A DNA stretch of 64,000 nucleotides from Merluccius polli (lineage: Eukaryota > Chordata > Actinopteri > Gadiformes > Merlucciidae), in contig JAOPHQ010005488.1 in NCBI GenBank assembly GCA_030340625.1, forward strand, positions 26,748 to 90,747, in the 5' to 3' direction. A model generated the notes under the pieces. That model did no database searches. It was not told where the DNA came from and worked only from the letters and a program-made list of their open reading frames with translations. The translations under genes and the position numbers were made by a program. Below, piece after piece: positions 38,701 through 50,700 of the stretch; within the stretch, counting starts at the first letter, position 1, and every line of letters begins with the position of its first letter.

Positions 38701-41700
38701 GTTGAGTTTCTTTTTGTAATGCTAAAGTTGGTGCTTTGTGTGTATAGGAGTGAAGCCGTACGCTTGCACCATGTGTGACAAGAGGTTTTTTCAGCGCTAC
38801 CACCTGGCGAGACACAGCCTCACTCATATGGGTATGCGTCTGCCGATAATACCCAAGAATAGCATATATTTGTCCTTGACATTTAAATGACTGTATTAAT
38901 GTACTAATAGTAAGTCTAATCTTGCTTCTAGTTGTTTAAGTGGATGTACCTCTTTTTAATCTGAGACAAGCAATGTGAAAGGCAGGTATTCAGGGTCAGA
39001 ATTTAGCCATTGACCACAAATGGCAGCCGAAATTGAAAAGCTACCCTTTTCAAAAGAACAATTAATCCCAAAACAAAATACTGCCAGTCCACTCTCCCCA
39101 TTGCAGTCAATCCTATTGCCCTTTCTGTCTCCTTCTAATACAAGGAGCGTTGGCTAGCAGGTTCTCGAAAGCAATCAATATGAATAGGGTCCAATTCATT
39201 TCAGTTCCAAAATTGCGTAACATTTTATGAAAAGGGTGTGGACTGCGGTAGCCCAAACGTGAATCGTCGTTTTATTTTCAAAAGACACTGATTTTAAGGA
39301 ACATTTGTTTTGCTCCATTTGTTTAAAAAAAACAATCTTTTGGACTAGACTAGGGCTGAACAATATGGTAAAAAATAATTGACAGATATTGCGATTGTGA
39401 TTAGTGGGAATGATCATTTATGCATCACAATTTTCATTTTCACAGAAAAAAATTATTAAAGTCATGATGTGACATTTGTTGGGGTCGGTACGGAAAAAAG
39501 AATTGTAGGCCAGGGCATCTCTGCAGCAGTACACTATTTATAATGGTGTTACACATTTACATTTACATATTTTACCCTTATTAAAAAAATTGCAGCTGCT
39601 GCGATTTGGGTATTGCACTTGGCCATATTGTGATTTCGATAATATTTGGATTAATTGTTCAGCCCTAGACTAGGCTAAAGAATACTTTGATTATGATGCC
39701 TGTTTCAGACATGTTTTCGTCATATTTCGTCCAATTTATTTAACGAAGAAATGCGACCCTTTTCATCTCCATTGTTTTGCGTGAAAACCGCTATGGAGCT
39801 GTACTATGCTAGCTAACTCCTTGTATTACAAGGAGACAAAAACTGCAATAGCGTCTCAACTGACATTGAGTGATTTGCCCTATTAGGGTTCATTTACATA
39901 ATTATTTTACGTTTCAGTGCTAAAAAATAAAAATTGCATTATTTTTCAAACCAGCTATAAAATAACACGTGATGCTCTGGTCGTTTAGGTGTGAAACCTT
40001 ATGCTTGCACCATGTGTGAAAAGAGGTTTTTTCAGCGCCACCACCTGGCGAGACACAGCCTCACTCATATGGGTATGCGTCTGCCGATTTAATACCCAAG
40101 AATAGCATGTATTTGTCCTTGATTTAGTTCTAAATTACTGTATTAATGTACTAATCTTGCATCTAGTTGTTTAAGTGGAACAAGCAATGTAAAGGCAGAT
40201 TTTCAGGGTCACAATTTTGCCATTGACCACAAATGGCAGCCGAAATTGAAAAGCTACCTTTTTTTTTTAAAAGAACAATTTATTCCGAAACAAAATACTG
40301 CCATTGTCTACTCGCCTCATTTCAGTCTATCCTATTGCCCTTTTTGCCTTCTTCAATACAAGGAGAGTTTGCCAGCAGGTTCTTGAAAAGCAATGAAAAT
40401 GAATGGGGTCCAATTCATTTAAGTCCCAAAGTGCCTTATGATTCTGCGTGGTTCTTCTTTTCAAATGACGTGGATTTTAAGGCCATTTTTTTGCTTTATA
40501 CGTTGGAAATGTTTAAAGAATACATGGATTATGATGTATGATTCATGTGTCAGACAATTTTGGTTTAAGTCATACTATCCAATTTTATCTGGAAGAAATG
40601 GACCCTATTCATCTCCATTGTTTTGCCTGAAAACCGTTATGGAGATGAGCAATGCTAGCTAACTCATTGTGTTACAAGGAGACAAAAACTGCACAGGGTC
40701 TCAACTGACATTGAGTGATTTTGCCTATTAGGCTTTATAATTTTTATTTTTTTATTTTTATTGCTAAAAATAAATTGCATTTTTCAAACAGCTATAAAAT
40801 TAACACATGATGCTCTGGTCGTTTAGGTGTGAAACCTTATGCTTGCACCATGTGTGACAAGAGGTTTTTTCAGCGCCAGCACCTGGCGAGACACAGCCTC
40901 ACTCATATGGGTATGCGTCTGCCGATTTAATACCCAGGAATAGCATATATTTGTCCTTGATTTAGTTTTAAATGACTGTATTCATGTACTAATAATAAGG
41001 TCTAATCTTGCATCTAGTTGTTTTAAGTGGATTTAAAGTGATGGACAACAGAAATTCCTAATTTAATTATAATTATTTTATTAAGGGTTATCAAGGTGTG
41101 CATTAAGCATCACAAAATTATGTTCCATTAAATCCATTGATTGATTTCCTTCTATTCCTTCAAGTCAATTTAATAGATGGGGTGTATTTACCCTCCTGGC
41201 TAGGTAGCCAAGCATGTGACCAATTACCTTACACTCATGTGGCCAAGGCCATGACTAATTACCATACACTCACATTAAGGCGATGGTGCAGCTGAATGAA
41301 GCTACCATGTTTCAGAATTTGAGGATGTATGAACTACACAAAGCAGAGAGGGGGAAGTCGGGGATTCAGACCACACCCCTACAATCATGAGCCTTTCCAA
41401 GACTGAGTTTATTATCTAACTTGAGATGTATATTAATATACTTTTTGACATTTTATTGACCAAGATATTTGGTAAGTGTGTGTAGGATACATCCATCTGT
41501 GGTATGTTATGGTTATTTAACATTTTTAGATTCTGTTATCCATCACTTTAAATACCTTATTTTTAATCTGATACAAGCAACATAAAAGGCAGATGTTCAG
41601 GGTCAGAATTCAGCCATTGACCACGAATGGCAGCTGAAATTGAAAAACTACCTTTTTCAAAAGAACAGGTTAGCAGAAAATAAAATACTGCCATTGTCTG

Positions 41701-44700
41701 CTCGCCCCATTTCAGTCGATCCTATTGCCCTTTGTCTCCTACTAATAAGTCTTAATGCTAAAAAATGTATTGCATTTTTCGAACCAGCTATTAAATTAAC
41801 ACGATGCTCTGGTTGTTTAGGTGTGAAACCTTACGCTTGCACCATGTGTGACAAGAGGTTTTTTCAGCGCCAGCACCTGGCGAGACACAGCCTCACTCAT
41901 ATGGGTATGTGTATGCCGATTAATACCCAAGAATAGCATACATTTGTCCTTGATTTAGTTTTAAATGCCTGTATTAATGTACTAATGGTAAGGTCTACTC
42001 TTGCATTTAGTTATTTAAGTGGATTTAAGTACCTCTTTAATTGGAGACAAGCAATGTAAAAAGCCAGATGTGCAGGGTCAGGATAAAAAAACAGTTAATC
42101 CTAAAACAAAATACTGTCATTGTCTACTCGCCCCATTTCAGTAAATCCTATTGCCCTTTTTGTCTCCTATTACAAGGAGAGTTGGCTAGCAGGTTCTCGA
42201 AAAGCAATCAAAATGAATAGGGTCCGATTTATTTCAGTCACAAAAGTGCCTTGGAAGCTGACTGTTCCGCGTAACATTTTATGAAAAGGGTATGGACAGT
42301 AGGAAGTGAAACGTGAATCGTTTTCTTTTCAAAAGACATGGAATTTAAGGAAGATTTTTTTTGTTTTGCTCTATATGTTGGAAATGTCAATCTTTTAGAA
42401 TTAGCCAAAGAATACTTTGATTATGATGCATTTTTTTCATCATATTATATTTATTTAACTGGAGGAAATGCGACCCTATTCATCTCCATTGCTTTGCGTG
42501 AAAACCGCTATGCTAGCTAACTTCTTGGGTTACATTGAGACAAAAATTGCAATAGGGTCTCAACTGACATTGAGTGATTTTCCTTATTGGGCTTTGTTTA
42601 CATTATTTTTTTTGTTGTTGGAAGTTTTAATGCTAAAAAATGTATTGCATTTTTCAAACCAGCTATAAAAATAACACATGATGCTCTGGTCGTTTAGGTG
42701 TGAAACCTTACGCTTGCACCATGTGTGACAAGAGGTTTTTTCAGCGTCAGCACCTGGCGAGACACAGCCTCACTCATATGGGTATGTGTCTGCCGCTTAA
42801 TACCCAACAATAGCATACATTTGTCCTTGATTTAGTTTTAAATGACTGTATTAATGTACTTATAGTAAGGTCTACTCTTGCAGCTAGATGTTTTAAGTGG
42901 ATTTAAGTATTAATCTGAGACGAGCAATGTAAAAGCCAGACGTTCAGGGTCAGAATTCAGCCATTGATCACAAATTGCAGCCGAAATTGAAAAACAACCT
43001 TTTTCAAAATAACAATTAATCCCCCCAAAAATATTGCCATTGCTACTCGCCCTGTCTCCTTCTAACACAAAGAGAGTTGGCTAGCAGGCTGTCGAAAAGC
43101 AATCAAAATGAATAGGGTCCAATTCATTTCCATCCCAAAAGTGCCTTGGAAGCATATGGTTCTGCGTAACATTTTATGAAAAGACTGCAGGAGCTGAAAC
43201 GTGAATCATGTTTTTTTTTCAAAAGACGGGAATTTCAAGGAAGATTTGTTTTGCTCTATACATTGGAAATATTAATCTTTTGGATTTGGCTAAAGAATAC
43301 TACTAAAGAACTGGAATAAATGCGACCCTATTCATCTCCATTGCTTTGCGTGAAAAACGCTATTGAGCTGTGCTATGCTAGCTAACTCATTGTGTTACAA
43401 GGAGACAAAAACTAATGGGGTCTCAACTGACATTTCAGTGATTTTCCCTATTAAGGCTAAAACTTTTTTTAGTTTTAAGGCAAAAAAATAAATTGCATCA
43501 TTTTTCAAACCAGCTATAAAATTAACACATGATGCTCTGGTCGTTTAGGTGTGAAACCTTACGCTTGCACAATGTGTGACATGAGGTTTTTTCAACGTTA
43601 CCACCTGGCGAGACACAGCGTCATTCATTCGGGTATGGGTCCGTGCACCGTGCCCATGACATCTAGTGGCAGGAAGGATTTTATTTATGACTGTATATTT
43701 AAGATTTTATTTAAGTTTATTTTAGACACAGGCCCTTTTTATTTGCCTTTATATTTAATTTTGCTGATAAATATATAAAAATGCTAATGTACAATCCATG
43801 TCTCAGTTTTGCCGTTATAAATTCTCCCTGCTTATTCCCTTTGATGTCTGGCATCCCAAAACAACTGCTCAAAATCTAAAAGGTTATCTGTATGATTGCT
43901 TGATGACCAGTAGATGTTGTTCATTCAGGAAAAAAAATACGGTTGGTCGAATGAGGCCCAAATAACATAATACTGCTACTTTGCGTTTAGGTGTGAAACC
44001 TTACGCATGTACCATGTGCGACAAGAGGTTTTTCCAACGCTACCATCTGGCAAGACACAGCGTCACTCATATGGGTATGCATACGCCCACAAACAGTACA
44101 TGATTTTGTTTTCATAATTGTGGATGTAAGACATTTAATATCACAAAAATTGGTACAAATGTTGACAACCCAAAATCCTTTACAACCAATTGTTTACAAT
44201 TGATTGCAAATGTAGCATTCAACTGCGGCTCTAATTAAATCTGAAAGGGATAATTACTATGGCTGAAAATAATGTATTGATGCTTTACATTTAGGTGTGA
44301 AACCTTATGCTTGCACCATATGTGACATGAGGTTTACTCAGCGTTACCACCTGACAAGACACAGCCTCACTCACTCGGGTATGCGTCCATGCACCCTGGC
44401 CGTTTTAGTTTTTGGGCCATATTTGAGGAATTATAGGTTTTCTCTTAAGAGACTTCTAATCGGATAATATGTTGCGTCCCCCTAATTGTTGGCACTTTTG
44501 ACAACAAGCTAAAAAGGCTGTAAAACATCTAACCCCAATTTTAGTTGAGGGCTTATAGAAAGTACCAAGGCCCATGGGGTCTAGCTGGCACTTGTCGCTC
44601 AGAACTGCACTAATGTTAAACGCAATTAGTTTTACATCATGTCCCGGACTGACAAGTTTATTGGGGTTTTTCTCCAAAATAACTTCAGAATACTGACTTA

Positions 44701-47700
44701 TGTTTGGACATTCCCGTAATTTCTGGAAAAAATCTTCATTTGACTATACAAACAACTGAGTTGGATGTCATTACATTCCTTATAAATGTAATAAACGTCT
44801 GCAGCTCCGCCCCTGTAGTTTACACAGGCTTTGGGAAAGCCCAGTGTACAAATAGTTTAGATGAAGAGTTCGAACCCTTTTAAACTTTTAGGTGGATAGT
44901 ACAAGATGGTAGGTGCGCTGTCTGGAGATTCTGTACCATGCAGGGAGGAACACGGCACAGTTATTTCACAGTTGCTGCTAATTGGACTTGTGAACATTCG
45001 TGTTGCCCTTAGAGCTTTTCCACTGCATCCCAAAGTAGTTGGATGGGGTTCACATAGGACTGTAGACCACTGAAGCAATGAGAACTAGTTGCTACAACTA
45101 TTCAGTGGTGACACATGCCTTTTGACATGATGGCAAACAAAACGTTGAGCCAAATGTGGATCACCTGTTGTCTGTAAGGGTTTAATATAATTGGCAATTA
45201 AGTCCAGTTATTTGGTGGCTATCATGGCCCACCGTATCACACTGCAACCACCAGACTACTGGTGACAGGAGAGGCGGTCGCCCCGACTCATGTACCCAAT
45301 AAACTAGCAACCTGGTGTACATTGGAGCTTTTGTTGTTGAGAGATCCCATGGTAGTGGTTGGATTGGTTGCAAGAGCATGGGTAGCGTTGTAGGAAGACG
45401 TTCTTGTTGTATCTTACTGGCATCTGTTCGGTGCATTGGATTCTTGTTTAAAGTTAACATGCATGTGGAGTATTTGGTTCCCAAGTAATGTTGGAGCAAT
45501 AGTGCTATGCTACTCTTACAGTGACATGTGTGACGATCAAAGCCTTTTCAAACTGTTGAACTTCATGGTGTTTGTGTAATGTTTAAGGAAATGTCCTTGA
45601 GGATTAAGAATTGGCATGATTGGTATGGTTTGGCTTGAGGTGTTATGCAGCTAGAGATCTCCCAACTTTGTCAGATCACCATTGTTTGGTAGAATTGGTT
45701 GTTGAGGTTTGGGTAATTCAGGATTATTCCACTTGATATATATTTAATCTTTTTACAGCCTTTTTAGCTAGTTACCCTACATGTGCCAATAATACTAGAG
45801 GGTAATCAAAACCACATTAATTTCCAGCTTATTGGACATAGCAATTTTACTTTAAGAGCTTAGACTCTTTAGTGTAAGGGTTTATATACGTTATATACAT
45901 TTAGTCAGTTATGCTATTTAAGCAGTTTGTCCCATTTCTTTTTAATTTTAGAAATACTTTGCATGTCTCATAAAGAGTTTCATACCTAGATCCTAGATTA
46001 GGGATGGAATGTAATTATTAATTGATCTTGGGAGCCCAGGGCTAGCTTGAGCTTGTAAGTTGTGTGTTTTTGTACTGTTGGAGGATAGGGCTAATGCATT
46101 GCTCTGTGTGTATAGGGGTGAAGCCGTATGCTTGTTCCATGTGTGACATGAGGTTTATTCAGCGTAACCACCTGGAGAGACACAGCCTCACTCACACGGG
46201 TATGCGTTCGTTTACCGTACCCACACAACCGAGTAAGGCTCTTAAATTTAATTCAAAACAAACTCGAGTTTGGATTGTCAAGTCATTTGATGGGATGTTG
46301 AACCAGCCTCTAAAATGATTAGAATGGGGGGGTGGACGGGGGGGCAACGTGTTTCGTAGATTTGAAAAATAATTGAAATTCCACTCTGATCTACACATAC
46401 TGAGTTGATGACGAGGCATTTTAAGATATAAATTCTATTATATATTGAAACAGTTGAAAGCAGATTTTTTTTTAAATGTCATCATTAGAGTGAGTGTTTA
46501 CTTTTTAGCTGTTTAGTTTTTCAACTGTTGCCAAAGTAACCTGTGATCAAAAATTGCATGCAGTTTTATTATTATTATTATTATTATTACTATTATTAAT
46601 GCTATTATAATGGTTATTATTGCTGCTAGGGGAACCTGAATATGTTTCATTGACTGTATTTGTGTGCTCTTTCAGGAGAGAAGCCATTTGCTTGTGACAT
46701 GTGTGACATGAGGTTTATCCAGCGCTACCACCTGGAGAGACACAAGCGTGTCCATAGTGGGGAGAAGCCTTACCAGTGTGAACGATGCCAGCAGGTATGT
46801 AAGGACATGTCCCGAGATGGAAGGGTGGAACAGTCACTTTGAACAAGGTGCTCAAAGTGTCCATACTGCTCTGTAAAAGCAGCCTTTATCCACACTTGAG
46901 CATTACAAGTAAGTGTCAAACTAGAGAGAAAACTCAAGTGTGGATAAACTAGACGGAAAACTAAGTTTCATAAAATGAAAGATGCCTTTTTTTTAATGCA
47001 ATGAATGTTTTTAATTGATGTAGTACTGCCCACACATTTTTTTGAATGCCCCATTCGAAATAGAACATTCCTGTCCGAGACTGCAGTACCTTTATTTGTG
47101 TGCAAAGGCTTGAATCAACATGTAAGCTGGTGTTATCTTTTGTGTGACGGTTAACCTGGCTGCATAACACTGCAAAAAAGCATTTCCTGGGAACAACATA
47201 TAATGGCATAATGTTGGCCTGAGTAATATTTTGAGATTGAAAAGGAGACAAAATAATCCAAGTGGTGTTCCTTTTTGTTTAGGATGACTAGGCGTGAATA
47301 TGTTCCCATTGTTTTTTATTTGCAGATGTAGTAACTCAAATGACAAAATGTTTACAGTAACGGAAACAAACAACAAAGACTTTGAACCAGGTGTAATGTA
47401 CTACACTAGCTACAGACTAGACTTGTAGAACGCATTGGAAGATCATTGCAGTGGAAAGTCAATATTTGTTGTGTTAAACCTATCCCATCTGTTTAACTCG
47501 GACAGTGGGTTTAGTGGCGCTTAAGGGTGCCATCGCTTCTACCATTAACCGCCGTCTTCTCATGCGTATCCGTTGTCCCAAATAGAACTTTTCGCGGACA
47601 GACCGGCTGCTACGGCACCGGCGACTGTGCCAGGGCCGCGGCGTGGCCAAGGTGGAGAACCAGCCATGCTGCGACCCACGGCCCTACTCCCAGGAGCCCC

Positions 47701-50700
47701 CACCGGCACCGCCCACCTGGAGCCCCCTGCACCCTCCTCCCGGTCGGCTGGCCGTCTGACATTCCACCCTCCGTTCGCAACATGGCCAGAGACGGGACAC
47801 GCCACAAGGTCTCTACTCCTCGGCTCTGTGCTGGATGGCGTCCCATTCTAGCACAGGCTGACCTCGCAGCTCAACTCTTTGGGAGGGGAGAGGGGAAAAC
47901 TGATGAAGAGGGACATTCTGTGTTTTATTTTATTTTTAGTTTTTGTCTTTTTACTGTATTTCTTTCTACTTTTTTTTTTTTTTTTTTTTAAAGGCAGACT
48001 TTTCTGTGATTAAGCAGTGGTCCTGTTTTGTACTTAATCTATTTTATTTTGTTTTGCTAAACGTTGTTTTGTTATTCAGATATATCTGCTTTTTGGTGGT
48101 ACTCTGGGGAAGGTAAATCAGTGTTGTACATCCTGACACCTTGGCAATGGGGCGATGTGCGGTTGTATATAGTGGTGAGAAAATATATGAACGACCTGCT
48201 TTTTTGTTGCTCTTATGCCCATTTTGTACAGTAAATGACAAGTAAAAAAAAAAACACTATAGGGCTTGTACATCCATATTGAGAGGATTGAAGAGAGTTG
48301 TAGTACTGTAAAATCCTAAATCAACGTAAATATACCGTAACCTGGGCTAATGAAAACGTTGTTTTGCCAACACAACAATGTCTCCCCATAATGACAAATC
48401 ATTTCACAATTAATTACTAAACAATGACCAAAAATCCATGACTACCAACACAATAACTAACATTCCAATGCTCCTATGCTTCCAAAATGGAGGCGGTCAT
48501 TGCGATGTGACGTTGCGATGTACAAGCCCTATTGTACTATTGCAGGTCAGATGGTTAAAACCCACTTTTTTTAATTCATCTTGACTGCATTGTGCTTTTC
48601 AGTGCTGATGGTTTTAAGCATAGTGCGAGTTAAAAGGACGATGGCTTACCTTTTGGACTACCGCTCATAGTTGTGATACAAGTGCTGTCCCATTCCATAT
48701 TAAGTCTTGGTAAGCACCATCTGATCTAAGTATGACTGTTTTGTTTGTTTTGTTTTTATTGACGAAACTCAAACTGTTGTAAAAGAAAAAAAAGCCTATT
48801 TGAATGTAATTGTTGTACAAAATGAATAGAAAAAGCAAATTAGCAGCAGGTTCATGTATTGTCCCTTCTGCTGCTGTAATACAGAAAAGACTGAGGGGGG
48901 GTGGTTATTTTGTTAAAGGAAAAAAAAAGAAATCTACTGCTTAACATGGCTCCCAGGTGAATGGCTCACAGTGGCATATATCCCCGGTTGTGTCTGAGCG
49001 TTGTGTATCTCGTGTCATGTGCTGATGACTCAGGAAACGGCACCGGACGGCAGCCCGAGCAGCAGGTCCCCCCTCCGCCCAGAGCTCTGCTAGTGTACCT
49101 CAACTACCATTTGTACAGAGGTGTGAAAGTACCACAGCATCCATCCGTCTCTACAACCCCCCCCCCCCACCCACCCCCCGTTCCTCCATAGATCATGGTT
49201 GGCCGCTTCAGCAAATCCCTGTTTTGTTTTTGTTTTTTTCATGTACAGATTCTAAAGTGTGACATTTCGCGGGAAGAGAGAGAGAGAGAGAGGGGGGGGG
49301 GGGGACGTTAATACAAAATCTTGTGGCCTTAGTGTGCTTCTTTTTATTTCCTGTATTCATTTGCCTTTTTTTCTTAACTAATTGTTTATTATTGTGCTTC
49401 AGATATATTTACTAAGACAAGGCCACCTTTTTCACCAAGGGATCTTTTCAATGGCGCCACAAACTTGGCTACAAATATTCAGTGTTGTCTTCCCTCGACA
49501 GGAGAGACATATTTTGTTTTTAAAGTCATTACTGATGTTACTGATCAAAGCAAACATAACCATTATATGATGATGATGATGATAATGATAATGATGATGA
49601 TTCAGGAGCTAAGGGAGTTTGTTGTGAGTCGTCAATAGTTCTGTTTTTTTTTTTACCCCCCCCCCCCCCCCCCCCCCCCCCCCACCCTACTGCAACGCTC
49701 TGGCCAGCTAGAGGCTAAAAGCAGAGTCAACATGCTTGACCCTGCCACACACTAACGATTTGCATTTGTATCCAAATATTATGTGGTTGGTGTGTACAAT
49801 GGATGTCTGTTATGTTTTTTGGGCTTAGCCTTAAATAAGTGCAGATACACAAGTAATCATTGTAGTGCTAAATGATATTGTAACGAACGATTACTTTAAC
49901 CCACGGAGAACTTTGATCGTAATGTGAGTCTATTATGGGCAGAGTAAACCGACTAACGTACCGGAATGGTTAAAGGGCAATATCAAATTGACTTCACCTG
50001 TTAAATCCCTAACTGTATTTTGTTCTTTTGGTTCTTTTGTTTTTTTAATTATCAGTTTCATTGTTAAAATGCAATAGAATCCTTGAGTCTCTGATCATGT
50101 GTTTATAGGAGGAGAATTCTTTGGGCAAATCATTGTGTTGTCTGAGAATTTGTCTGTTACATTTTGATGATTGTTTCAAGGACCTTTTTTTTTTTATTCT
50201 GATGAAATTGTAAACACTGGAGTGTAAGGAAAAAAAGACAAAAAAAAGAGATACTGATATTTTTCCTTCAGACTGTACTAGATTCTAGGTTTTAGACGGA
50301 GCCGATTTCTCCTCAACTTGACAAGAGAAGGTGGACAGAACAATTTGGATCAGTACAGTTGAGAGCCCAGTATGTAATTTTGCCATTAGTGGCAGTAGTA
50401 CCACAAAAAATGTTTTTTTTTTGTTATTATACAAAGTCCCTGGTATTTGTAGTGATTATATTGATAATGGTATTAGATAAGCAACAGCATAACAGTAGCT
50501 ATCACAGATTAGTTGTTTTCTTTATTAGTCTTGCATGCAGAGTTATGGTCCTCAGTTAAAATAGGATCTTGATATTGATTATTTTGTGTAGGCAGAAATG
50601 AGTGCATAAGAATAACTTCCTAAAAATGTTACATTGATTATTGTAAAAATGGGCTAACTAATATGTACCCTTGTGATCCAATTAGTTTCAACTGTATGAC

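Larger units (their letters stand above)
38832..43548 (+). repeat. znf740: Tandem duplicated intron-exon units (introns Z14-Z19)
   Basis: Successive cassettes Z15 (39989), Z16 (40827), Z17 (41821), Z18 (42698) and Z19 (43549) are spaced 838-994 bp apart. Their introns repeat the same phrases in order: tacccaagaatagcat after the donor, ttgccattgaccacaaatg / gcagccgaaattgaaaa, cctattgcccttt, gagttggctagcaggttc, tctcaactgacattgagtga and finally atgatgctctggtcgtttag at the acceptor. These are tandem about 0.85-kb units broken by indels and two transposon insertions. Confidence 0.88.
28197..46199 (+). repeat. znf740: Array of 22 tandem single-finger exons (Z1-Z22)
   Basis: Twenty-two exons of exactly 84 nt are spread over 18 kb, with introns of 216 to about 1,850 bp. 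Each starts in phase 1 with G-(V/E)-K-P and ends after H-(T/M/S) with one base of the next Gly codon. Two families exist: Z2-Z8, Z12, Z14 and Z22 begin g(g/a)gtgaagcc after acceptors such as tgtgtag or tgtatag; Z9-Z11, Z13 and Z15-Z21 begin gtgtgaaacc after a (t)tttag acceptor. Introns are homologous within blocks (Z9-Z11 with Z19-Z21; Z8 with Z12 and Z14; Z14-Z19 repeated in tandem), showing growth by segmental duplication. No decayed cassette was found. Confidence 0.93.

Noticed and set aside
41640..41936. Independent small zinc-finger gene around Z17
   Set aside because: The frame reads from intron through cassette Z17 into the next intron; consensus splice sites show it is one exon of znf740.
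45515..45560. Possible 23rd decayed finger cassette (gacatgtgtgacgatcaaag)
   Set aside because: Only a MCD-like triplet is shared. The second Cys-to-His spacing, the linker and splice sites are missing.
47560..47851. Alternative frames over the last znf740 exon
   Set aside because: They are shadows of the GC-rich terminal coding exon, whose frame is fixed by the conserved FSRTDRLLRH motif.
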